From NCBI RefSeq assembly GCF_024494655.1, contig NZ_JANHDL010000011.1:32821-96820 (forward strand): a stretch of DNA of 64,000 nt. Reading direction: 5' to 3'. Each line of letters begins with the position of its first letter. The first letter of the stretch is position 1. The notes beneath the pieces were generated by a model. It did no database searches, was not told where the DNA came from, and was given only the letters and a program-made list of their open reading frames with translations. The stretch is from Halorubrum laminariae (GTDB lineage Archaea; Halobacteriota; Halobacteria; Halobacteriales; Haloferacaceae). Made by a program: the position numbers and the translations under genes. Below, piece after piece: positions 27,729-36,822 of the stretch.

Positions 27729-28836
27729 TCTCATTAACGTCGTCGTTGAGGGTGCCAAGGACGTCGTTGAGTGGTTCATCGAGCTGTTCATGGATGGTCT
27801 CAGATCGGGATATGACACGCTGACTGAGGGTATGTTCGGAACCCCGACCCCAGAGACGAACGGAGCCTTTGTCTTCGGTGACCCGATCAACGCACCCTGG
27901 CCGGCGATCCATGATGCCCTCATCGGCGGCGAAATTATGCTGATCGCTCTCTTGCTTCTCGTGATGAGTGTCCAGGGGCGTCACACGGTTCGAATCTTCA
28001 ATATTGGAAGTGCCTACGAAGCCCGAAAAACGAAGAAGACGGCCTGGGTCGGAGCCTTTCTAATCATTACGTGGTATTGGGTTGGGACTCTTGCACTCTA
28101 CCTCGTCGACGGGTTCACCATTGCACTGATGCCGGAGCTTTCCTCCGTATCCTCAGCAATGCTTGAGTTTCTGGGAGCAGCCATTACAAATCCCGGACTG
28201 GGGCTATTGTTCGCCGTGATTGGTGGAATCTCAATGTGGGCTCTGGAAGCACTGTTCTACATCCGGATGATCCTGATCTATGTCTACCTGTACGGGATGC
28301 CAGTTGCTATTGCAGTGGCCTACGGAAACATTCCGGTCGTATCCGATATCGCAATGGGGTTCTGCAAACGGTTCGTCCCGTTGGCTGTCCTCCCGCTTCC
28401 AGCTGCAATGGTCCTCAAGGGATACGACTTGATTTACTCAGGTGGGACGCTCACACCAGGAACAGCGTTCCTCAAGTATCTCGTCGCTGCGTCCCTCCCA
28501 CTGGTCGCACTCTTCATCACGTGGAAAACGTTCAAATACGCAACGCCGTTGACGGCCAAAGTCGTCGGCGGTGCGACGAAAGGCGCAGCCCTTGTCGGCG
28601 GTGTCGCCGCCGGAGCCTACGTCGGTGGCGCCGGCGTCGCGACGACCGCCGCCAGGTGGGGACCGAAAGCCGCTGCCGGCCACGCCGTTGCACAAAAAGC
28701 GGCTGCCCGCGGTGGACAAGGCGGCGATGAGGGGGGCTCACCGTCGTACCGGCGTACCGAGAATGACCCGGGTGGAGCGACAGCGGACTCGACGAGTGAC
28801 GAACACGGAATGGACTTTGACCGAGGGATCCACTAA
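27721..28836 (+). CDS. Polytopic membrane protein, VirB6/TrbL-like
   Basis: A 371-residue protein with about seven hydrophobic helices between residues 60 and 310: IMLIALLLLVMSV, AWVGAFLIITWYWVGTLALYLV, LLFAVIGGISMWALEALFYIRMILIYVYLYGMPVAIAV, AVLPLPAAMVLKGYDLIY, YLVAASLPLVALFITW, and a Gly/Ala-rich segment. A charged, disordered C-terminal tail follows. A multi-helix protein followed directly by VirB3/VirB4-like genes is the position of VirB6/TrbL channel proteins (and CedA in crenarchaeal DNA import). Sequence similarity to those families cannot be judged by eye. Confidence 0.65.
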   Translation: MVDLINVVVEGAKDVVEWFIELFMDGLRSGYDTLTEGMFGTPTPETNGAFVFGDPINAPWPAIHDALIGGEIMLIALLLLVMSVQGRHTVRIFNIGSAYEARKTKKTAWVGAFLIITWYWVGTLALYLVDGFTIALMPELSSVSSAMLEFLGAAITNPGLGLLFAVIGGISMWALEALFYIRMILIYVYLYGMPVAIAVAYGNIPVVSDIAMGFCKRFVPLAVLPLPAAMVLKGYDLIYSGGTLTPGTAFLKYLVAASLPLVALFITWKTFKYATPLTAKVVGGATKGAALVGGVAAGAYVGGAGVATTAARWGPKAAAGHAVAQKAAARGGQGGDEGGSPSYRRTENDPGGATADSTSDEHGMDFDRGIH

Positions 28837-28838
28837 CA

Positions 28839-29960
28839 ATGTCAGCAGATCAAGACGCGGCCGCACGGCGCATCATGGACCAGTTCGGTGAGGAGAGCCA
28901 AATCCCGTATCTCAATATCGAGGAAGGCGACGTCGGTATGCTCATCGCCTTCCCCATCATTGGGTTGTTTATCGCGGGCCTCACCGGCATCGAGTCGCTT
29001 GCCCTCCCGTTCGTCGCTGGTGGGCTCGGATTTGGCGTCGCCGTCATCTACGTCTCACCCAACCACCTGAACGCCTGGACGTGGACCAAAGACGTCTATC
29101 GGTACCTCAAACGGCCGCAGGTCACGTTCAGTGCGCCCGAGGAGGCTGACAGCAGTACCAACGAGTCAGAGCGCAACGAGGGCGGGCTCGCGAACTACAC
29201 GCCGTTCACGCCCGACGAGCGAACCCAGGACCTCACGAACATCGAGCGAGCGTGGCCGGGCGCTAGCGCGATCCAACGTGAAGACGGCGCAATGGAGGCG
29301 TTCATCGAGATCGATCCAGCGAATATGGATTTCGCGATGTCCGACGACTGGGCGCAGCTCCAGGACGCCGGCGAGGAGTTCGCTAACAAGGAACTGGACT
29401 CGAAGCTCAAACTCTACGCGACCACCCGGTCATTTCCGGTGGAACAGATCACGGAGACCATCGAGGAGCGCCTCACTGACGAAGACGTCACAGAGAACCC
29501 GATCTTCAAAGAGCTCCTCGAGGAGTACCGGGAGACGCGACCGAAGGAGATGCGTGACCGCGGTATCCAGCAGGTCCGGTACTACATCGGCGTTGAAGTC
29601 AGCCCTATCGAGGTGTACGACCGCTTCCGCGACGAGGGCACCCCCGCCGAGAAGCTGACGCAGTTCCCGGTCATCGGCTTCCTGTTCAACCCGTTCGTTA
29701 CCCGTCGCGAGGACCTCACCGACGTCGAACGCCGTGCCCAGATGTTCGAGAAACTCGACAGTCGCGTCAACGACGTACGCTCCGAGTTCATCCAGCAGGC
29801 GTCGGGCTGGTCTGCGCGTCGGCTCAGCACGGTCGAGCTGTTCGTCCTGAATATGGACTTCTGGAACGGCCGCGAACACGACTACGACGAAGCCGAGCGC
29901 GTCGTTCGCGACCAATCGATCATCGGCCACTCGCGCCGGGAGGATCCACACGATGCGTAA
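28839..29960 (+). CDS. VirB3/PrgI-like protein with long soluble domain
   Basis: A 373-residue protein. After a short N-terminus there is a two-helix hairpin (MLIAFPIIGLFIAGLTGI, ALPFVAGGLGFGVAVIYV, about 28-68) followed by HLNAWTWTKDVYRYLKRP, the pattern of VirB3/PrgI membrane partners of VirB4 ATPases. The remaining 300 residues look like the N-terminal non-ATPase domain of VirB4 proteins (IQREDGAMEAFIEIDPANMDFAMSDDWAQ, then a region like the finger/arm). It overlaps the ATPase gene by 8 bases. Together the two would equal one complete VirB3-VirB4 unit. Confidence 0.72.
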   Translation: MSADQDAAARRIMDQFGEESQIPYLNIEEGDVGMLIAFPIIGLFIAGLTGIESLALPFVAGGLGFGVAVIYVSPNHLNAWTWTKDVYRYLKRPQVTFSAPEEADSSTNESERNEGGLANYTPFTPDERTQDLTNIERAWPGASAIQREDGAMEAFIEIDPANMDFAMSDDWAQLQDAGEEFANKELDSKLKLYATTRSFPVEQITETIEERLTDEDVTENPIFKELLEEYRETRPKEMRDRGIQQVRYYIGVEVSPIEVYDRFRDEGTPAEKLTQFPVIGFLFNPFVTRREDLTDVERRAQMFEKLDSRVNDVRSEFIQQASGWSARRLSTVELFVLNMDFWNGREHDYDEAERVVRDQSIIGHSRREDPHDA

Positions 29961-32160
29961 CCTGGTCCTCCAGGCTGGTGGTGGCGCGCTTGACCCCGTC
30001 ACCGAGTGGCTCCAGAACCTGACAGCAGTCGAGGGAGCAGCGCTTGCCCTCGTATTGGGTATCGGCCTTGGTCTCGGCAGCAAACATCTCTGGGACCGCT
30101 TCACTACGGATGATGAACCAACCGTAGATTTCTCAGACATCCTTGACGAGGAAACGCTCGAGGACGGCGAGGCCGAACGTCAGCTCCTCGATGACATCTC
30201 CGAGTCGCACAAGACGGTAACGGCGCCCGGGGCTATCGAGTGGGGAACGCGAGCCGCACGGGTCGGCGAGCAGTGGACGACGACGCTGTACATCGCCAAC
30301 TATGCCGACTATCCCAACGACGGGTATTTGAGCGACCTCTTCGAGCTGACCGACGTCGAATTCGATCTCACCGCCCACATTTCGCCCAAAAATCAAGAGC
30401 GAGCCCGGAACGAACTGCAGGACATCGCTGACGACCTCCAGGTCGATGCTGACCTCGAACAGAGTATTCGGAGTGCCTATCTCCAAGAGCGTGCCAACGA
30501 GGCCGCAGCGACGTACACGGCCGTCGAGAACGGCGCGAACGTCTTCGACCAGGGGATGTTCATCACCGTGCGGGCCGACGAGAAAGACGCTCTCAGAGAC
30601 GCCGTCCAAACGGTCAAGAGTGCACTCCGTGACGACCCGGCGAACCTCACGCCGAAGACCGCCATCTGCCGACAGGACCTCGCCCTCCAGTCGGCCGCGC
30701 CGATCGGCGACAACGAGTTCGGCCGCACGTCGATTGCGCTGGGCGGCGCCGTCGGTGCGTTACTGTCCTCGCCGCACAACGCGACGATCCTCGAGGAGGG
30801 CGGTGTCGAGTTTGGCATTCACAAAGACAACCAAAGCCCCGTCGTCATCGATCCCTTCTCCCGAGATAACGGATATGCGATGTTCACAGTCGGCGACACG
30901 GGCTCGGGGAAGTCGTTCAGTTCCAAGCAGAACTTCATCCGGTCCATCGAACAGAGCAAGGACCGTATCGGCATCATCCTCGAGCCGTTGAACAACTGGG
31001 CGGGGGTCTCAGAGGCGCTCGACGCCAAGCGAATCACCGTCGGTGGGACGCTCGGATTGAATCCCTTGGAGATCCGCGAGACGCCCGACCACGTCCAGCG
31101 GGCGATGGGCGAGGACGCGAGCCCGTTCAACGAGAAGCTCGACGACGCGATGAGCTTCCTCACGAACTTCTTCGCGCTCCGCGGCATCTCGCTCGGCGAC
31201 CGGCGGACAACACTCGAACTCGGGCTCAAGCGCGCCTACAAGCGTCAGGGGATTACGGACGACATCACCACGCACACCAACCCGAGTCCGACCATCCGCG
31301 ACATGATGGATGTCTTCGAGGACATGATCGACGACCCCGAGGAGTTCGTGGTCCGCTCCGACGAGGAAGCCGGGAAAATCAAGGAAGACGCGACGTGGCT
31401 GCTCGACCAGCTCCGCCCCTTCGAGGACGACGGCCGTCATGGGAATCTCGGCCAAGAATCCGACTTCGACATCCGAGATGAGAAGGTCGTCTATCTCGAC
31501 CTCGCCCAGCAGGAGGGCAGCGTGGACAGCAGCACGGCGCTGACGATGCAGCTACTCATCTCGCTGGTGTACGAGCGAGCGAAGGTCTCGGACAAGGAAG
31601 TGGTGTTCTACATCGACGAGGCCCGCTACATCATGCAGGACGCCGCGAGTCTGGCGTTTCTCGAGACGGTGTTCCGGCACCACCGACACCACGATCTCTC
31701 GATTCGGCTGGTCACACAGACCGTCGACGAGTTCTTCGAGCACGCCGAGTCCGAAGCAATCCTCGACCAGTGTGCGGTCAAGCAGTTCCACCGCCTCGAC
31801 GGGATGGACAAGGCGTGGGCCGACGAGTTCGGGCTGAACTACGCGCAGATGCGGTTCGTCCAGGACGCGGTGCCCGGCAACGAGGACGCCGGCTTCGCCG
31901 AAGCGCTCGTCGGCGTCGACGGCGAGTGGCGCGGTATCCAGGTCGAAGCGATGCCCAAGGAGAAACAGGTAATCGATTTCGAGCCAACCGAGCAACGGCG
32001 AACCTCGCTCCCCGGAACTGGTGAAGACGCTGTGGACACGGATGTCCAGGCGTTCCAAGACGATCTCGAAGCCCGAGCGACCGACAACGAAGAAACAGCG
32101 CCCGAGCGGCTGCCAGCGGAATCCGATGGCGGTTCAAAAGAGAGTGATACCAATGTGTGA
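29953..32160 (+). CDS. VirB4/TraC-like HerA-FtsK superfamily ATPase
   Basis: A 735-residue ATPase with one N-terminal membrane helix (AALALVLGIGLGLGSKHLW, about 30-48). The Walker A motif is VGDTGSGKSFSSKQNF (about 312-327), Walker B is VVFYIDEARYIMQ (about 549-561), and LSIRLVTQTVDEFFEHAES is the sensor/arginine region typical of VirB4 and HerA. It powers assembly of, or transport through, a conjugation-like apparatus. The start overlaps the VirB3-like gene by 8 bases, and the 3' end overlaps the next ATPase gene by 8 bases, so the set is translationally coupled. Family assignment is strong; substrate direction (export or import) is open. Confidence 0.88.
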   Translation: MRNLVLQAGGGALDPVTEWLQNLTAVEGAALALVLGIGLGLGSKHLWDRFTTDDEPTVDFSDILDEETLEDGEAERQLLDDISESHKTVTAPGAIEWGTRAARVGEQWTTTLYIANYADYPNDGYLSDLFELTDVEFDLTAHISPKNQERARNELQDIADDLQVDADLEQSIRSAYLQERANEAAATYTAVENGANVFDQGMFITVRADEKDALRDAVQTVKSALRDDPANLTPKTAICRQDLALQSAAPIGDNEFGRTSIALGGAVGALLSSPHNATILEEGGVEFGIHKDNQSPVVIDPFSRDNGYAMFTVGDTGSGKSFSSKQNFIRSIEQSKDRIGIILEPLNNWAGVSEALDAKRITVGGTLGLNPLEIRETPDHVQRAMGEDASPFNEKLDDAMSFLTNFFALRGISLGDRRTTLELGLKRAYKRQGITDDITTHTNPSPTIRDMMDVFEDMIDDPEEFVVRSDEEAGKIKEDATWLLDQLRPFEDDGRHGNLGQESDFDIRDEKVVYLDLAQQEGSVDSSTALTMQLLISLVYERAKVSDKEVVFYIDEARYIMQDAASLAFLETVFRHHRHHDLSIRLVTQTVDEFFEHAESEAILDQCAVKQFHRLDGMDKAWADEFGLNYAQMRFVQDAVPGNEDAGFAEALVGVDGEWRGIQVEAMPKEKQVIDFEPTEQRRTSLPGTGEDAVDTDVQAFQDDLEARATDNEETAPERLPAESDGGSKESDTNV

Positions 32161-35100
32161 GTACCTTCGCGTGACGCCGACCTCTGAACAGTTCGCTCAA
32201 GAACGTCTGCCGAAGGCAGTAGAGAGTCTTCACAAACTGACTGCAACCGATTCGACAGGGTTAGCTAACAAACTGAATCCCCTCCATAGCGAGACACCGC
32301 TGCGATTCGAATTCCTCGCGCTCAGCGAGGGGGAGGACGAACCTGTCGAGTTCTATTACGGCGCCGACGACCACTTGGATACCCTCAAGAAGCGGCTCCG
32401 ATCGATCTATCCCGAGACGTTCGACCTCGAACACGTCGAGGTCGATGTCGCATCCCGACTCGTCCAGCCTGTCGAATTCGACCGTGACGCATTCGTCGAA
32501 CAGTATGAGTCAGGGAGACTCCAGTACGAATTCGGTCCTGACGAGCACTACGACCACGGAACTGACGACAACAGTCAGGCCGAGCCGGCAGACACCGAAT
32601 CAGCCGCAGATGGAGGAACAGCCGCTGACCTATCTGCCGACCATATCGTGAAAGTCGGAGACACCGCCCTCGAACTCGCCCCACCAGAGGCGATGCCCAG
32701 GGACAAGCCGGTCACAACGCTGGCGAAACCAACGATGACGTCAGAGGGGACCGTCCTTGCTCGGCCAGCGACAGATACCGTCTCCCCGCTCGGTGTCCGG
32801 TGGCAGGGCTCGGCGACTCGAAAACAGGACTGGATGTCCTCGATCTCGCCGTTCACTGGCGACGATGGAGACGATAGTCCCGATGCCGTCGACCAGCCCG
32901 GTGGCGCGCTCGCGTCGCTCGTCGATGACTTGACGGCGGCGAGCGCACCACTCGCGTTCCAAGTCGTCTTCCAGCAGCGAGATAGCTGGCAGGGCGATGC
33001 CGACGTTCGCATAGAAGACATCATCGATGGGCGGGACACCTGGGCACAGCGGTTTTTCGGACCCCTCTTGGAGCCTGACGATGGATCCAATAGCCGAAGC
33101 CGAGAGGAGTTGCGTGGCACACGAGCCGATCGTGTCGGCGCTATCGAGGCGAAACACGCGAAGCGCTCGTTTACGGCGAATATTCGCGCCCTTGGCGTCC
33201 CATCCGATGAGGACGAGCGTGAGGCACTCGACAAGCGCTTACAGTCACTCGGGTCAGTCTTCAATACACTTGACGGGCCGTGCTACAAGATACGGGCCGA
33301 GCGGCTGCGCGACAACGGCTTGCGGCAGGCCAAGAAAGACCAGCATGCACGAACCGCGCTACACCGGCTCTTAGACCGCGAAATCACGACCGGCCGCGGG
33401 AAGACCCGACCCGAGTTCGTGCTGGATGGCCGCGAGCTTGCGAACTTCGTGGTGGTGCCCTCCTCGGAGCAACTCTCCGTCGAAGGCGCACGCGGAACAC
33501 GTGCGGAACAACAGAGTCGGAATCCGCTCGCACGACCGCATCAGGACATCATGAGCGAGTTCCGCGAGGGGATGGCCATCGGCTACGCCCTCGACGAGAA
33601 CGGCGACCCCGAAGATGTCCCGACACGCATTCCGCCCCAACTGCTGCCGATGCATTACGGACGATTCGGCACCACCGGCTCAGGCAAGTCGAAAGGCCAG
33701 ATCAACGATTTGCTGTCGCTGTACGATACCACCGAGGGCCCGAACATCATCATCATCCCGAAAAACGACGATATGGCCCAGAACTACATGCGGGCTCACG
33801 CACGTCGGTTTGGGATGACCGACCTCAAAGAGAACGTCGTCCACTTCCCGATCCCGGACGTGCTTCCCGGGTTCTCCTTTTTCGATCTCGAACCTTCGCT
33901 AGAGAGTGGCCGCCGACGTGAGGATGCAGTCCGGCGAAAAGCCGACCATTACGAGGAGATCCTGAAGCTCGTCATGGACGAGGAGCGATACAAGCGAGCC
34001 ACGGTTGCCCCGACCCTCATCAAGACGCTCATCACCGCCCTGTTCGACGAGGAATACGGCCGGGAAAACGGCCAGTACCGCGAGTCGACGGACTACTTCG
34101 CTCACCGACAGCTCGAACACGTCGTCGACCAGCTGTGGGAATCCGGTCCACCACAGCCGAACCTCGCGGACGCACCCCGGTCGAGTGACGAAGAGGTCGC
34201 CCGCATGATCCGGCGGCAATTCCAACACGATTCGACCACCTTTGACAACGTGATGGGCGGGGTCACGCACCGCCTCAACTACATCTCGCAGAACCCCCAC
34301 CTGCGCCGCATCTTCAACAACACGGAGAACCAGTTCGATTTCCGGGAGGTGCTCGATGAGAATCAAGTAATCCTGTTCGACCTCGGCGATCTCCGTGACG
34401 AGGCAGCCCGGATTATGACCGGGATGATCCTCACCAATCTCGACGATGCGCTCAAAGACCGCAAGCGTGACCTCACCCAATACCCCGACGATTACGTCGT
34501 GAATCTCCTCGTCGACGAGGCATCCTCGGTCGTGGTCTCCGACATTATGAACGACCTCCTCGAGAAAGGCCGCGGATTCAAGCTTTCAGTGGGCCTCTCG
34601 ATGCAGTTTCCCAAGCAACTGGAAGCGGAAGGTGGGCGAAAAGTCTACTTGAACGCACTGAACAACATCGGAACGTCACTCGTCAGCAAGATCAACGTCG
34701 ATAGAGACCTGGCACAAGCCATGGCCCACGAGGATATGGATCCAGCGAATTTCGCCAACAGGATTGGCTCATTACCCCGGGGAGAGTTGATCGGCAGCAC
34801 ACTCAGTCCGACATTCGGGGAAACCGGGCCGTATCCGTTTAGTCTCAAACCCCTCGACATCCCACCGGGCCATCCCGAGAGTGAGTACCCGCTGACAGAG
34901 CGTGAGGAGGAACAGTTCACTGAGACAATCGCCTCGATGTACGAGGACATCAGTGACGACTACGGAGTGCCAGCAGAATCAGATGTGTCTACAGCGAGTA
35001 CACCTGCCGACTACGACGAAGTGCTCAGCCTCGAAAGCGACGATCTGGACGTCGCGCTCGCGAAGGTAGTTCGAAGCTGCCAGCTTCGAGACGGCTGTCG

Positions 35101-36472
35101 GGAAGAAAACGGCTGGGTAGCTGTCGAAGCAGTCGACGAGGAGCTCAGACGGCTCTTCGAAGGGGCCGACACCGAGCCGCCGTCGTATGAGGAACTGGCA
35201 GACATCCGCGAGCGGTCACGTTATCTCGATACGACTGTCGATATCGACGCCGACGAGATCCGGATTCGATTGACCGACGCTGGCGAAGACGTCGCGACAC
35301 CCGAGACCGGGGGCGTGCAAGCCGCCGGTGGGAGCGACCACGATACAGCACTTCTCCAGATCGAAGAAGAACTTACCGAACTCGGGTTCACCGTCTCGAT
35401 CCTGGCACAAGATGGCAGCGAGAAACCGGACGCGAGGGCGAGCCACCCCGACGTTGACGACCGATTCGCCATCGAAGTCGAGACGACGACACCCGAGAAT
35501 CCCGCGAAGGTACTTACGAACCTCCGGAAAGCCCAGGAAGCAGGAGATATCCCGCTGTTCGTTGTTCGCCCCGGATCAGACGAAACAGAGTGGGCCGAGC
35601 GTGTCGACGGCATTCTCACACAACCCGTTCGAGAGTTGCAGAATGGCGATACTCGGTTCTACACTGACGATTCAAATATCACGTTCAACGGCGGGGCGAC
35701 CGAAGACGGCGGGGTGACCGCTGTTCGTCCCGCAAACGACGGCGAGAACGGGACTCAAAACATCTGGCAGCGTGATGGCGACGAGGTCGTCCTTCGTGAT
35801 ACCAGCGGGACGGAACACGTCCGTGTCCCGTCGCTTGCGAACCTCTCGAAGGACCGTGTGCCAGCCATCTACAGCTACGACCACGCTGCCGACGAGTACG
35901 TCGTGTACGAACACGGTGAGCAACACATCTACGAGTCGAAATCGGCGTTCGAAGATGACTGGGTCCAGATAAAGCGCCCATTCATCCCTGAAAATGATAT
36001 CCCCGTACCAGAGTACACGCATTCAACGTACGGCATCGTTATCCTTCACGATGAGGCAGAGTCGGTCCTGTATGAAGACGGTGGAGGGCAGCCACTCTCG
36101 GCACTTACCAAGGAAATTCTCCGTCCGGCATCGCCCGAATCAGCGGCCGCTGAAGAACCAAGTAGTCAGGCCGGCCAGCTAGATGGTCCGGTGGAAGAGG
36201 AAACAGACTCATCGCCTCCCTCGTTCGAATCATTCGTCGGCGAATATCTCGTCAAAGACACAGATGAAGCCGTGCCAAAAGATGACGTATTCGGCCTCTA
36301 TAACGACTGGGCAGAGGCACATGGCATCGACGAGCCGATGAATAAGAGCTGGTTCACGCGGAAGCTCAATACTCATCTTGAGGTTGGATCTACAAAAAAG
36401 CGAATCGACGGGGAACCCGTGCGGCATTACACAGGTGTCCGCATTCGATCTGAAGAAGAATCTCAGTCTTAA
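32153..36472 (+). CDS. TraD/VirD4-like coupling ATPase with C-terminal nuclease-like and primase-type winged-helix domains
   Basis: A 1439-residue protein. The ATG at 32153 overlaps the VirB4-like gene, so the longer upstream reading is not needed. Walker A is GRFGTTGSGKSKGQ (about 500-514); Walker B is VVNLLVDEASSVVVSD (about 781-796); SVGLSMQFPKQLEAE follows, as in HerA/TraD ATPases. After the ATPase, residues about 1060-1140 (LQIEEELTELGFTVSILAQ, EKPDARA, FAIEVETTTPENPAKVLTNL) look like a PD-(D/E)xK restriction-endonuclease fold with D...E-x-E. The C-terminus (about 1355-1435, VPKDDVFGLYNDWAEAHG to KRIDGEPVRHYTGV) resembles the winged helix ending phage D5-type primases. Probably receives and processes DNA for transfer. 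The two added domains are inferred from pattern only. Confidence 0.82.
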   Translation: MCEYLRVTPTSEQFAQERLPKAVESLHKLTATDSTGLANKLNPLHSETPLRFEFLALSEGEDEPVEFYYGADDHLDTLKKRLRSIYPETFDLEHVEVDVASRLVQPVEFDRDAFVEQYESGRLQYEFGPDEHYDHGTDDNSQAEPADTESAADGGTAADLSADHIVKVGDTALELAPPEAMPRDKPVTTLAKPTMTSEGTVLARPATDTVSPLGVRWQGSATRKQDWMSSISPFTGDDGDDSPDAVDQPGGALASLVDDLTAASAPLAFQVVFQQRDSWQGDADVRIEDIIDGRDTWAQRFFGPLLEPDDGSNSRSREELRGTRADRVGAIEAKHAKRSFTANIRALGVPSDEDEREALDKRLQSLGSVFNTLDGPCYKIRAERLRDNGLRQAKKDQHARTALHRLLDREITTGRGKTRPEFVLDGRELANFVVVPSSEQLSVEGARGTRAEQQSRNPLARPHQDIMSEFREGMAIGYALDENGDPEDVPTRIPPQLLPMHYGRFGTTGSGKSKGQINDLLSLYDTTEGPNIIIIPKNDDMAQNYMRAHARRFGMTDLKENVVHFPIPDVLPGFSFFDLEPSLESGRRREDAVRRKADHYEEILKLVMDEERYKRATVAPTLIKTLITALFDEEYGRENGQYRESTDYFAHRQLEHVVDQLWESGPPQPNLADAPRSSDEEVARMIRRQFQHDSTTFDNVMGGVTHRLNYISQNPHLRRIFNNTENQFDFREVLDENQVILFDLGDLRDEAARIMTGMILTNLDDALKDRKRDLTQYPDDYVVNLLVDEASSVVVSDIMNDLLEKGRGFKLSVGLSMQFPKQLEAEGGRKVYLNALNNIGTSLVSKINVDRDLAQAMAHEDMDPANFANRIGSLPRGELIGSTLSPTFGETGPYPFSLKPLDIPPGHPESEYPLTEREEEQFTETIASMYEDISDDYGVPAESDVSTASTPADYDEVLSLESDDLDVALAKVVRSCQLRDGCREENGWVAVEAVDEELRRLFEGADTEPPSYEELADIRERSRYLDTTVDIDADEIRIRLTDAGEDVATPETGGVQAAGGSDHDTALLQIEEELTELGFTVSILAQDGSEKPDARASHPDVDDRFAIEVETTTPENPAKVLTNLRKAQEAGDIPLFVVRPGSDETEWAERVDGILTQPVRELQNGDTRFYTDDSNITFNGGATEDGGVTAVRPANDGENGTQNIWQRDGDEVVLRDTSGTEHVRVPSLANLSKDRVPAIYSYDHAADEYVVYEHGEQHIYESKSAFEDDWVQIKRPFIPENDIPVPEYTHSTYGIVILHDEAESVLYEDGGGQPLSALTKEILRPASPESAAAEEPSSQAGQLDGPVEEETDSSPPSFESFVGEYLVKDTDEAVPKDDVFGLYNDWAEAHGIDEPMNKSWFTRKLNTHLEVGSTKKRIDGEPVRHYTGVRIRSEEESQS

Positions 36473-36521
36473 AATGGGAGTACACGGCCCAATTCCCGAA
36501 ATTATACAAATATTCGGAAGA

Positions 36522-36701
36522 TGTTCCACCCAAAATAAATTATGACTCCACTCCATCAGACCTGGAGGGCAATAATCGCCCGACAACGGTATGTTCCACC
36601 CAAATCCCGAATGGGTGGAACACCAACGAGAGGGCCGAAATGGGTGGAACACCCTCACGTCCGGCGGTTTTCACCCAGTTATAGGGGATGTTCCACCCAA
36701 A
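36522..36701. promoter_or_regulatory. Iteron-like array of TGTTCCACCCA
   Basis: Five copies of TGTTCCACCCA lie in the 350-base gap before the primase-like gene: direct at 36522, 36592 and 36689 (each followed by AA), inverted at 36612-36622 and 36641-36651. The copies at 36592 and 36612 form a perfect 11-bp dyad with a 9-base centre. It is either an origin-type iteron array or operators for the primase gene. The rest of 36473-36822 holds no gene. Confidence 0.7.
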
Positions 36702-36822
36702 AACCAACTAGTATAGAACGGGGGGTCCCCGTTGGGACCAAGGGATTGGATCGAGGAGCGGAACTGAGTGAGTTCTGTGTGGGCTCAGAGCCAGTGAGAG
36801 CCATGCGGGGTGCTATACGAGT

